From the NCBI GenBank assembly GCA_945883625.1, contig CAMCXW010000027.1, positions 1 through 32,413 of the forward strand: a stretch of 32,413 bases of DNA. Reading direction: 5' to 3'. The notes beneath the pieces were generated by a model that was not told the DNA's origin, did no database searches, and was given only the letters and a program-made list of their open reading frames with translations. Numbering within the stretch: the first letter of the stretch is position 1; every line of letters starts with the position of its first letter. Source of the DNA: Spirosoma fluviale. GTDB taxonomy: Bacteria > Bacteroidota > Bacteroidia > Cytophagales > Spirosomataceae. Positions 9,546 to 17,865 of this stretch are shown one piece after another. The position numbers were made by a program, and so were the translations under genes.

Positions 9546-10691
9546 ATGAATTCAGTAGAAGCAAACGTCACCTATACGGTTGAAAATCTATGGGCCAAAA
9601 CCCATGTCAATACGCGCTCAATCTACATCGTATTAGTCATACTGATAATCAGTTTTCTCTTCGCACTCCCCTATATTTTTGTTGACATCAGCTCTCAAAG
9701 TCGGGGCATCGTGCGGAGCTCGTATGAAAATGTTCCGATTACGAATATGGTGGCGAGCAAAATCCTTTCGGTACATTTTAAAGCAAACCAACAAGTCGCC
9801 AAGGGTGATACCTTGTTCATTTTGGATCCTGACATTCTGAACACAGAGATGCAGTTGACGACAGGGAAACTCCTCCAAAATCAACAGGAGTTAGCGGATC
9901 TTAGTCGCGCGTTGCGTGGTTCGGATTTGTCCTTTGGGCAGCTGGCTATGCAGGCCGACTACGCCCAATACCAAGCGCAATTAAAAGAACTAGGCGGGAA
10001 GGTACATCAGGCAGAAAATACCTTGAAACGTAATCAGATATTATTCGACGCGCGGGTGATTCCCCCGCTCGAATATGAACAACATGTACATGCTTTGGAT
10101 GACCTTACGAATCAACTTAACATGGCCACTAAGAAGCAACAAAGTCATTGGGAACGTCAGCGAACTGAGCTAAAAACAAGCCATCAAACCCAAACAGCCA
10201 ATTTGAAAAAGCTAAGGCTTGAACAGAAACAGTATGTCATTATAGCACCGATTTCAGGGACAATTGTCAACTACAAAGGATATGCCGCAGGAACCTTTAT
10301 AAATAATGCACATGTAATTGCTGAAATTTCACCTGATCAAAAATTGGTCGTCGAGTGTTTAGTTGCCACACAAGATATTGGATTAGTCCATGCAACACAA
10401 CGGGTCAGATTTCAAATGGATGCCTACAACTATAATTATTGGGGATTAGTAGAAGGAGAGGTCGTTGACATCGACCAACACGTCAGCCAGCAAAATGACC
10501 AACTTTTCGTCAAAGTGCGTTGTCGGCTCAATCGCATGCACCTCAAACTCAAGAATGGCTATCAAGCGGGCATTCGAAAGGGGATGACGCTTTCAGCGCA
10601 TTTTATCGTAACACGCAGAAGCTTGTATCAATTATTGTTTGATCACGTGGATGCTTGGTTGAATCCGATCACAAACGGACAAAAATCATAA
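9546..10691 (+). CDS. HlyD-family membrane fusion protein
   Basis: This is the periplasmic adaptor of a type I-like export system, predicted to link the ABC exporter encoded next to an outer-membrane channel. The 381-residue product has a short cytoplasmic N-terminus and one membrane anchor at about residues 26-46. A lipoyl-like half motif follows (about residues 66-95, KILSVHFKANQQVAKGDTLF). Next is a Gln- and Lys-rich alpha-helical hairpin region (about 100-225), then the second lipoyl half with APISGTIVNYKGYAAGTFI, and a beta-barrel part near DQLFVKVRCRLN. This is the usual HlyD/bacteriocin-secretion order. Its stop is one base from the ATG of the exporter, so the two are an operon. No TolC-type gene is present, so an outer-membrane partner must be shared or encoded elsewhere. 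Confidence 0.9.
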   Translation: MNSVEANVTYTVENLWAKTHVNTRSIYIVLVILIISFLFALPYIFVDISSQSRGIVRSSYENVPITNMVASKILSVHFKANQQVAKGDTLFILDPDILNTEMQLTTGKLLQNQQELADLSRALRGSDLSFGQLAMQADYAQYQAQLKELGGKVHQAENTLKRNQILFDARVIPPLEYEQHVHALDDLTNQLNMATKKQQSHWERQRTELKTSHQTQTANLKKLRLEQKQYVIIAPISGTIVNYKGYAAGTFINNAHVIAEISPDQKLVVECLVATQDIGLVHATQRVRFQMDAYNYNYWGLVEGEVVDIDQHVSQQNDQLFVKVRCRLNRMHLKLKNGYQAGIRKGMTLSAHFIVTRRSLYQLLFDHVDAWLNPITNGQKS

Positions 10692-10692
10692 C

Positions 10693-12858
10693 ATGGCCTC
10701 TATCCGGGTAAAACAGCACGATATTAAGGATTGTGGTGCTGCTTGTTTGGCATCGATTGGAAATCATTATAAAATTCAAATTCCGATTGCACGAATTCGT
10801 CAATTGGCAAGTACAGATTTGCGAGGGACAACAATTTTAGGCCTACGCCAAGCGGCCGAAAAAATGGGGTTTAAGTCAAAGGGCATCCGCGGCAAATGGG
10901 AAGTCATGACTGAAATGCCTTTACCTGCCATAGCACATCTCCACCTAAAAAATGGCTTGCAGCATTACGTGGTAATCTACCGCGTAAATTCGCGCCACGT
11001 AAAAGTTATGGATCCAATCACCGGCGAGATGGAAAAGTATACACAGGACCGATGGATGGATATGTGGACCGGAGTAGTTTTGTTGGCCATTCCAGGGGAC
11101 GCATTTAAGCCTTTCTCTACTGGAAATACACCCCTTTTTCGCCTATGGAAATTAATGGAGCCCCATCGGACAGTCTGGATACAAGCAATACTTGGTGCAC
11201 TTTTATATACAATGCTCGGCTTAGGGATGTCCATTTACATCCAAAAAATCACGGATTACGTCCTCGTTGACGGAAACCGCAACCTTTTGAATTTATTGAG
11301 TGTCGGGATGTTAGGCATCGTTCTACTTCAAGTTTTTATAGGCGCAAACAAGTCCTTAATGGTTATGAAAACGGGTATGCAAATGGATGCGCGATTGCTT
11401 TTAGGATACTACCAAAATGTCTTGCATTTACCTCAGGCGTTTTTTGATACGATGCGCGTAGGAGAGATAACGTCCCGATTAAATGATGCGATTAAAATAC
11501 GCCATTTTATCAATGACGTTGCCATGGATTTATTGGTGAATTGCTTTGTCCTGGTATTTACGTTGGCCTTAATGTTTCGAACCTATGGCCCATTAGCGAT
11601 GCTTCTGATATGGGCGATCCCAGCGTATGGACTAGTATACTGGTTGGCAAATTGGCAAAACAAACGCATGGAGCGTCGGCTCATGGAAGATGCGGCCCAA
11701 GTTGAAATTCACGTGGTGGAATCTTTACAGCACAATCGATCGATAAAAGAATTTGGCATTGCCTCCTTTATTCAACAAAAAGCGGAGAATAGATTTGTTA
11801 AACTTTTGCTTACAGCTTATCAGGGAGGCAAAAACGCACTGTTTACGGCCAACAGTACCCTCTTGATTTCCCAGGTAGTGACAATTGCCGTCTTGTGGCA
11901 AGGGGCGGGATATGTGCTAGATCGCTCTATAACGCCGGGGGAATTATTCTCATTTTATGCGTTAGTGGGTTTTGTTACGAATCCGATGCTTGCGTTAATG
12001 GGGGCGAACAAAGCGGCCCAACACGCGATTATTGCCTCCGAGCGATTATTTGATATCATGGATTTAGAGGTGGAGAAAAGTGATGGGCTTATAACGCTTG
12101 AGACAGACGACATCGGTGATATTCAATTAATAAATGTTGGATTTATGTACGGAACGCGCACACACGTTTTAGAATCATGTTCATTGCGTTTTAAACATAA
12201 TCAGTGGACGGCTATCGTAGGGGAAAGTGGCTGTGGGAAAAGCACCTTGTTTGCGCTGATTCACAAACTATATCCAATTTCAAATGGCCAAATTCGAATT
12301 GGGGCACATGATATTCAATTGGTCCATCCTCAAAGTTTACGGAAAATAATACGGCTTGTGCCTCAACAAGTGGAATTATTTGCAGGAAATGTCATTGAAA
12401 ATATTGCGTTGGGGGAAGAGTATCCGGATATAAAACATGTGGTGCAGTTATGCCAACAAGTTGGCATTGCTCCATTCATAGAGCGACTCCCAAGTACGTC
12501 CCTTAGTTTGTTAGGCGAAAATGGAGCCATGCTTTCAGGTGGTCAAAAACAACGCATTGCAATTGCGCGCGCGTTGTACCATGATCCTGCGATTTTGTTA
12601 TTGGATGAGGCCACGTCGGCGCTCGATGCGTATGCGGAGGCAGAAATGCAGGTATTGTTTAGGAAATTTATGGCAGGGGGTAAAACGATTGTTTCGATTG
12701 CGCATCGTTTATCTAGTGTAGTAGATGCGCATCAGATTGTATTTCTCCATGAGGGAAATGTGTCTGAAGCAGGAACGCATGAGGCACTGATTGCAAAACG
12801 AGGAGACTATTGGCGACTTTGGCAAAAACAACATGGGATTCTCCAAGTAGATTCGTAA
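10693..12858 (+). CDS. C39-peptidase-containing ABC exporter (bacteriocin type)
   Basis: The 721-residue protein has all three domains of a peptidase-containing ABC transporter. The N-terminal C39 peptidase (about 1-135) has Q8, catalytic C14 in the motif KDCGAACL, H91 in QHYVVI and D107 in MDPITGE, so the catalytic triad is intact. A six-helix transmembrane domain follows (about 160-450), then an ATPase with Walker A GESGCGKST (K516), signature LSGGQKQRIAIA (614 on), Walker B ILLLDEATSALD (D638, E639) and H-loop H671. Proteins of this family cleave a leader after a double glycine and export the mature peptide. No cargo gene with such a leader was recognised on either side, so the substrate is unknown. 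The gene follows the HlyD adaptor by one base. Confidence 0.94.
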   Translation: MASIRVKQHDIKDCGAACLASIGNHYKIQIPIARIRQLASTDLRGTTILGLRQAAEKMGFKSKGIRGKWEVMTEMPLPAIAHLHLKNGLQHYVVIYRVNSRHVKVMDPITGEMEKYTQDRWMDMWTGVVLLAIPGDAFKPFSTGNTPLFRLWKLMEPHRTVWIQAILGALLYTMLGLGMSIYIQKITDYVLVDGNRNLLNLLSVGMLGIVLLQVFIGANKSLMVMKTGMQMDARLLLGYYQNVLHLPQAFFDTMRVGEITSRLNDAIKIRHFINDVAMDLLVNCFVLVFTLALMFRTYGPLAMLLIWAIPAYGLVYWLANWQNKRMERRLMEDAAQVEIHVVESLQHNRSIKEFGIASFIQQKAENRFVKLLLTAYQGGKNALFTANSTLLISQVVTIAVLWQGAGYVLDRSITPGELFSFYALVGFVTNPMLALMGANKAAQHAIIASERLFDIMDLEVEKSDGLITLETDDIGDIQLINVGFMYGTRTHVLESCSLRFKHNQWTAIVGESGCGKSTLFALIHKLYPISNGQIRIGAHDIQLVHPQSLRKIIRLVPQQVELFAGNVIENIALGEEYPDIKHVVQLCQQVGIAPFIERLPSTSLSLLGENGAMLSGGQKQRIAIARALYHDPAILLLDEATSALDAYAEAEMQVLFRKFMAGGKTIVSIAHRLSSVVDAHQIVFLHEGNVSEAGTHEALIAKRGDYWRLWQKQHGILQVDS

Positions 12859-12881
12859 TTTGAGAACTTATTCGAGAAATT

Positions 12882-13202
12882 ATGGAAAACCAATCAGAAG
12901 AAAACCAGCTTAACATTGAATTACCGGAAGAATTGGCAGAAGGCGCCTATGTGAATTTAGCCTTGATCGCCCACTCGCCATCCGAATTTGTGATGGATTT
13001 TATCCGCATTTTACCGGGATTACCCAAAGGAAAAGTAAAGTCTCGTGTGGTAATGACACCTGACCATGCCTACCGACTGATGCTTGCATTGCAAGAAAAT
13101 ATGCAAAAATATGAGGAAAGTTTTGGCCCCATTAATAAAGATGGAAGTGAGGGTGGATTCGATTTTCCCATGAATTACAATGGCCCGATAGGCGAAGCGT
13201 AA
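12882..13202 (+). CDS. DUF3467 family protein
   Basis: This small acidic protein of 106 residues begins MENQSEENQLNIELPEELAE. It contains the family's conserved core: GAYVNLALIAHSPSEFVMDF, then RILPGLPKGKVKSRVVMTP and HAYRLMLALQENMQKYEE. DUF3467 proteins have no settled function. From memory, in many Bacteroidota the gene follows rpoC directly, which suggests a link to transcription; here the exporter pair intervenes. There is no signal peptide or membrane segment. It starts 23 bp after the ABC exporter and could be transcribed with it. Confidence 0.88.
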   Translation: MENQSEENQLNIELPEELAEGAYVNLALIAHSPSEFVMDFIRILPGLPKGKVKSRVVMTPDHAYRLMLALQENMQKYEESFGPINKDGSEGGFDFPMNYNGPIGEA

Positions 13203-13305
13203 ACGTTTTAGATAATTTTATTGCCCAAAAGCCCGATTTTTCCTGACCTTTTTCGGGTAAAAAAAGCGCCTTTATTGCTTTTAAATCAAAACACAAGCAT
13301 AGCGT

Positions 13306-14757
13306 ATGCCCATCTTATCGAAACAAAATTTAGCCGCCGGATTTACATCTACGATTCCGGTTCAATTACCCAAACAAGAAGTTTTTTCCTATCCAGAAAA
13401 AGTGCTGCAATTTGGCACGGGCGTCTTGCTGCGTGGTCTATGTGATTATTACATCGACAAAGCGAATCGCCAAGGGATTTTTAAAGGACGTGTAGTTCTT
13501 GTCAAATCTACAGATCGTCCAGGCGCGGATGCGTTTACGGAACAAGATGGCTTATTTACACATTGCATAAAAGGTATAGAGAATGGCGTTGCCATCGAAG
13601 AAACCGTTGTTAATGCGTCCATTTCACGCACACTGACGGCGGCGACGGAATGGAACGCTATTTTGGAATTGGCACAAAGTGCCGACATGCAGTTGATTAT
13701 TTCCAATACGACTGAAGTGGGTATTCAATACGTAGCTAATGACCCGATTTCGGGAGGAAGCCCAAAATCATTCCCCGCTAAATTACTCGCGTTTCTAGTT
13801 GCCCGTTTCGACCACTTCAATGGGTCAGCAGAATCGGGTATGGTGATTGTTCCTACGGAGTTGATTATCAACAATGGTGATGCTTTAAAAGACATCGTCT
13901 TGAAATTAGCCGCGGATCACCACTTGCCAGCCGCGTTTATTACGTGGCTAAACACACACAACCATTTCTGTAATTCATTAGTGGACCGTATCGTTCCTGG
14001 CGCGCCTGATGCGCAAACGAACGCTGCCATTTGTGCTGATTTAGGCTATACAGACAAGAATTTGATTATCTCCGAGGTATATAGTTTGTGGGCGATCCAA
14101 GGTGGTAGCCGTGTTAGAGACGTCTTGAGTTTTGCCAAAGTTGACGCGGGAGTTGTCATCGCAGAGGACATTGAAATATACCGCGAATTAAAACTTCGCT
14201 TATTGAACGGGACACATACACTGATGTGCGGCATGTCCTATTTACTCGGTTTTCGCCTCGTTAAAGATGTGATGGCCAATGGCTACTTAAGCAAACTTGT
14301 GATGAATTTAATGTTGAGCGAACTCGCGCTGGCCATTCCATATAAAATGGATTTCAAAGTGGCGGATCGTTTTGGCCGTTCGGTATTAGATCGATTCCGT
14401 AATCCATTTATTAATCACAAATTGATTGATATCACGGTTCAATACACGACCAAAATGCGGATGCGCAATGTGCCCTTATTGGTTAATTACTACAAGGAAT
14501 TTGGCAAAGCGCCGGAATTATTTGCCATGGGATTTGCTGCATATTTGCAGTTTATGCATGCAGTGAAAGAAGAAAATGGCAAGTACTTTGGCGATTCAAA
14601 TGGTGAGCTATATCCGATCAATTGCGATTATGCTAGCTATTTTTACGAAGCTTGGAAAGATTTTGATTTGAAAAAAATATTGGCAGATACAAGCCTTTGG
14701 GGTGCTGACTTATGTGCATTACCTGGCTTTGAGCAAGCCGTACAGAAATACGTATAG
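13306..14757 (+). CDS. uxaB: Tagaturonate reductase (altronate oxidoreductase)
   Basis: UxaB reduces D-tagaturonate to D-altronate with NADH in galacturonate breakdown. The 483-residue length equals that of E. coli UxaB. Family landmarks are QFGTGVLLRGLCDYYID near the N-terminus (dinucleotide fold), ISNTTEVGIQY, FPAKLLAFLVARFDHFNG, VPTELIINNGDAL, NSLVDRIVPGAP, the substrate-binding LLNGTHTLMCG and GRSVLDRFRNPFINHKL. It belongs to the mannitol dehydrogenase superfamily; the related fructuronate reductase UxuB is less likely given the collinear match to UxaB. It is the first gene of a five-gene operon. The 103-bp upstream spacer has no clear consensus promoter and a weak hairpin (CCCGA 13233-13237 with TCGGG 13254-13258). 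Confidence 0.9.
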   Translation: MPILSKQNLAAGFTSTIPVQLPKQEVFSYPEKVLQFGTGVLLRGLCDYYIDKANRQGIFKGRVVLVKSTDRPGADAFTEQDGLFTHCIKGIENGVAIEETVVNASISRTLTAATEWNAILELAQSADMQLIISNTTEVGIQYVANDPISGGSPKSFPAKLLAFLVARFDHFNGSAESGMVIVPTELIINNGDALKDIVLKLAADHHLPAAFITWLNTHNHFCNSLVDRIVPGAPDAQTNAAICADLGYTDKNLIISEVYSLWAIQGGSRVRDVLSFAKVDAGVVIAEDIEIYRELKLRLLNGTHTLMCGMSYLLGFRLVKDVMANGYLSKLVMNLMLSELALAIPYKMDFKVADRFGRSVLDRFRNPFINHKLIDITVQYTTKMRMRNVPLLVNYYKEFGKAPELFAMGFAAYLQFMHAVKEENGKYFGDSNGELYPINCDYASYFYEAWKDFDLKKILADTSLWGADLCALPGFEQAVQKYV

Positions 14758-14762
14758 AAACT

Positions 14763-16166
14763 ATGAAAGCATTTTTAAACGCAGATTTTATTTTACAAAC
14801 GGCTACGGCACAGCAACTATACCATGATTTTGCGGCCGATATGCCCATTATTGATTACCACAATCACCTAGTGCCCCAACAAATCGCGGAGGACAAACAG
14901 TTTGATAACATCACGCAAATCTGGTTGGCCGGCGATCACTACAAATGGCGTGCAATGCGTGCCCATGGCGTGGATGAAAAATACATTACGGGTAATGCGA
15001 GTGACGAGGAGAAATTCATGAAATGGGCTGAAACGGTTCCGTATACTATGCGTAATCCGTTGTACCATTGGACACATTTGGAGTTGCAACGGTATTTCGG
15101 TGTGACGGAATTATTGAATGCGGAATCAGGTAAACGTATTTACGACCATTGCTCTGCCCTGCTACGAACGAAGGAATACTCGGTCAAAAATATATTATTG
15201 AAAATGAACGTGAAGGCGCTCTGCACGACGGATGATCCGATCGACGATTTGGCATACCACAAACAAATTGCGGCGAGTGGATTTAGCGTCAAAGTCTTGC
15301 CCACTTTTCGCCCCGATAAAGCGATGGGTGTCGACGATGAAATCGTGTTTATTGAGTATGTCAATGCGCTCGCGGCTGCGGCTGGCGTGAGCATTCGGTC
15401 GCTTGCCGACTATAAATCAGCGATTAAATCGCGCCATGATTTTTTCCATGCGGCGGGATGCCGACTGAGTGATCATGGGCTAGAACATATCTATGCGGAA
15501 GATTTTACGGAGGAAGAAATCGAACATATTTTTGAGCGATTAATCACGGGTAAATTTTTGAATAAAAAAGAAAAATGGCAGTTTAAATCGGCCATGTTAA
15601 TCTATTTTGCGCATTTAGATCATGCTCGTGGGTGGACCCAACAGTTCCACTTAGGCGCACTTCGCAATAACAATGCGCGCTTATTGGGCGCCTTGGGACC
15701 TGACACCGGGTTCGATTCAATTGGTGATTTCGAACAAGCAAAGCCGTTATCAGCTTTCTTAAATCGCCTGGATTCGACGAACCAACTAGCCAAAACAATT
15801 TTGTATAATTTAAACCCGCGGGACAATGAATTATTCGCCACGATGACGGGGAATTTTCAAGATGGAACGCTGGTAGGTAAAATACAATTTGGTTCAGGCT
15901 GGTGGTTTTTGGACCAAAAAGATGGGATGGAAAAGCAGATTAATGCGCTTTCTAACATGGGTATGTTGAGTCACTTTGTGGGGATGTTGACCGACTCACG
16001 CAGTTTCCTTTCTTTCCCGCGTCATGAGTATTTCCGCCGAATCTTGTGTAATTTGATCGGCAATGATGTAGAAAATGGCGAATTGCCAGCCGACATGCCT
16101 TGGTTAGGGAAGTTGGTGCAAGACATTTCGTACACCAACGCATCTGAATTTTTTAATTTCGAATAA
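14763..16166 (+). CDS. uxaC: Glucuronate (uronate) isomerase
   Basis: UxaC interconverts D-glucuronate with D-fructuronate and D-galacturonate with D-tagaturonate, feeding UxaB. The 467-residue protein is close to the 470 of E. coli UxaC and matches throughout. Landmarks are IIDYHNHLVPQQIAED with the metal-binding His pair, WLAGDHYKWRAMRAHGV, NPLYHWTHLELQRYFGV, LCTTDDPIDDL, LPTFRPDKAM, QFHLGALRNNN, FGSGWWFLDQKDGM and the C-terminal DSRSFLSFPRHEYFRRILCNLIG. The enzyme has an amidohydrolase-like fold and is cytoplasmic. The ATG lies five bases after the uxaB stop, indicating translational coupling. Confidence 0.96.
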   Translation: MKAFLNADFILQTATAQQLYHDFAADMPIIDYHNHLVPQQIAEDKQFDNITQIWLAGDHYKWRAMRAHGVDEKYITGNASDEEKFMKWAETVPYTMRNPLYHWTHLELQRYFGVTELLNAESGKRIYDHCSALLRTKEYSVKNILLKMNVKALCTTDDPIDDLAYHKQIAASGFSVKVLPTFRPDKAMGVDDEIVFIEYVNALAAAAGVSIRSLADYKSAIKSRHDFFHAAGCRLSDHGLEHIYAEDFTEEEIEHIFERLITGKFLNKKEKWQFKSAMLIYFAHLDHARGWTQQFHLGALRNNNARLLGALGPDTGFDSIGDFEQAKPLSAFLNRLDSTNQLAKTILYNLNPRDNELFATMTGNFQDGTLVGKIQFGSGWWFLDQKDGMEKQINALSNMGMLSHFVGMLTDSRSFLSFPRHEYFRRILCNLIGNDVENGELPADMPWLGKLVQDISYTNASEFFNFE

Positions 16167-16168
16167 GC

Positions 16169-17179
16169 ATGAAAAAAGTAGTCACATTTGGGGAAATTAT
16201 GGGGCGCTTAAGTCCTCCGGGGTATAGCCGCATTGTTCAGGCGCAGTCGCTCAATATAACTTTTGGTGGTGGCGAGGCGAATGTGGCAGGCGGATTAGCT
16301 CATTTAGGAATTCCTACAAAACACGTTACGCGCTTTCCAAATAATGAATTGGGAAGAGCTGCAGCTGGATATTATGCGCAGGTTGGCGTAGATACGTCGG
16401 ACATGATTTATGGTGAAGGGCGTTTGGGATTATATTTTGTGGAGTTTGGTGCGGCGATGCGTCCAAGTAAAGTGACTTATGACAGAGCAGATTCAGCTTT
16501 TGCAAATTTAGTTCCTGCTGAATTTAATTGGACCGAAATCTTCAAAGAAGCGTGTTGGTTCCATTGGACGGGCATTTCACCCGCCATTTCGGAATCTGCT
16601 GCGCAAGCCTTACGTGATGCGATTGCTACGGCTAATGCGATGGGGATCACGGTTTCAGCGGATGTGAATTACCGCAAGAACCTTTGGCAGTATGGAAAAA
16701 CTGTCCAAGAAGTGATGCCTGAATTAATCGACGGATGCGACATCATCGTGTGTGGCAAAGGGGATGCCGAAGATATCTTAGGTATCGTTCCCGATGGAAG
16801 CACGAAAAGCGGTTGGCATTCCATATCCCAGCAAATCATGGCGCGATTCCCGCGCTTGAAAAAAATCATTAATACGAAACGCGGACAAATTTCCGCTTCG
16901 CAAAATACACTTTCGGCTGTTTCCTTTGATGGCGAAAAAGTTATAAAATCGGATACAGTTGAGATTAGCCAAATTGTAGACCGCATCGGTGGTGGAGATG
17001 CTTTCATGGCAGGCTATATTTATGGCCAATTAATATATGGAGATGAGGCTCAATCCTTGTCATTTGGGGTGGCGGCCTCCGCGTTAAAGCATACCATAGA
17101 AGGTGATATCAATCGGGCGAATTTGGATGAAATAGAATTAGTAATGAAAGGCGACCTAAGTGGTCGTTTAAATCGATAA
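16169..17179 (+). CDS. kdgK: 2-keto-3-deoxygluconate kinase (PfkB family)
   Basis: KdgK phosphorylates 2-keto-3-deoxygluconate to KDPG with ATP. The 336-residue product shows PfkB-family hallmarks: N-terminal VTFGEIMGRLSPPG, the glycine-rich FGGGEANVAGGLAHLG sugar-binding segment, SADVNYRKNLW, and the C-terminal anion-hole motif DRIGGGDAFMAGY with D277 as catalytic base. The first Gly of the usual GAGD motif is kept and the Ala is replaced by Gly (GGGD). The gene sits two bases after uxaC and two before the aldolase, which makes KDG the most likely substrate rather than another sugar. Confidence 0.92.
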   Translation: MKKVVTFGEIMGRLSPPGYSRIVQAQSLNITFGGGEANVAGGLAHLGIPTKHVTRFPNNELGRAAAGYYAQVGVDTSDMIYGEGRLGLYFVEFGAAMRPSKVTYDRADSAFANLVPAEFNWTEIFKEACWFHWTGISPAISESAAQALRDAIATANAMGITVSADVNYRKNLWQYGKTVQEVMPELIDGCDIIVCGKGDAEDILGIVPDGSTKSGWHSISQQIMARFPRLKKIINTKRGQISASQNTLSAVSFDGEKVIKSDTVEISQIVDRIGGGDAFMAGYIYGQLIYGDEAQSLSFGVAASALKHTIEGDINRANLDEIELVMKGDLSGRLNR

Positions 17180-17181
17180 AT

Positions 17182-17844
17182 ATGGCCAGAAATAGTTCCG
17201 CGGTGGTATACCAGCGCTTCTCAGAAACTCCGATTATCCCTTTATTTTTTAATGCAGATTTGGGCGTTGCCCAGTCGGTGCTAAAAGCGTGCTATGATGG
17301 GGGTATTCGCGTATTTGAATTTACAAATCGCGGAGCAGAAGCGCCTGCAATTTTTGCCAAATTAATCCATTATTGCGAGAAGGAATGCCCTGATTTGGTA
17401 TTAGGTATAGGTACAATTTATGATGCGAAACAGGCGAATGAATTCATTCAAATGGGAGCTGATTTCATGCTACAGCCATTTACGACTCCTGAAGTAGGTG
17501 AAGTTTGTGCGAAACATGATGTGCCTTGGATGCCTGGCACGATGACCTTAACGGAGATTCGTAATGCAGAAGTTTTGGGTGCGAAGATTGTAAAAATTTT
17601 CCCAGGCAACGTGGTAGGACCTGGATTTGTAAAGGCACTCAAAGGACCGATGCCTCATTCGAAAATTATGGTGACTGGTGGCGTGGAACCTACGCATGAA
17701 AGCATGAAAACTTGGTTTGAAGCAGGTGCCGCCGTCGTAGGTATGGGGTCACAATTATTCCCTCCTGCGTTAATCGCCAAACAAGATTACCAAGGCATTT
17801 CGAATACTATAAGTGATTTAATACAAATTTATCGGAGCTTATAA
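17182..17844 (+). CDS. eda: KDPG/KHG aldolase
   Basis: This class I aldolase splits 2-keto-3-deoxy-6-phosphogluconate to pyruvate and glyceraldehyde-3-phosphate, the last step of the hexuronate route. In the 220-residue protein the catalytic Glu is E46 (VFEFTNRG) and the Schiff-base Lys is K138 (KIVKIFPGN). GIGTIYDAKQA, DFMLQPF, MPGTMTLTEI and MVTGGVEPT mark the phosphate- and substrate-binding loops of the TIM barrel. The motifs differ slightly from the enterobacterial form (EFTNRG for EVTLRT), a common variant in Bacteroidota. The start ATG is two bases beyond the kinase stop. Confidence 0.93.
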   Translation: MARNSSAVVYQRFSETPIIPLFFNADLGVAQSVLKACYDGGIRVFEFTNRGAEAPAIFAKLIHYCEKECPDLVLGIGTIYDAKQANEFIQMGADFMLQPFTTPEVGEVCAKHDVPWMPGTMTLTEIRNAEVLGAKIVKIFPGNVVGPGFVKALKGPMPHSKIMVTGGVEPTHESMKTWFEAGAAVVGMGSQLFPPALIAKQDYQGISNTISDLIQIYRSL

Positions 17845-17865
17845 TGCTCCAAAAACCTCTAAACC

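Noticed and set aside
9389-9583. Short plus-strand frame as a possible cargo peptide for the C39 exporter
   Set aside because: It has no double-glycine leader, starts at TTG (or ATG 9491) and overlaps the HlyD gene by 38 bp in another frame.
13221-13445. 74-residue frame overlapping the start of uxaB
   Set aside because: It overlaps conserved uxaB sequence in another frame and has no recognisable features.
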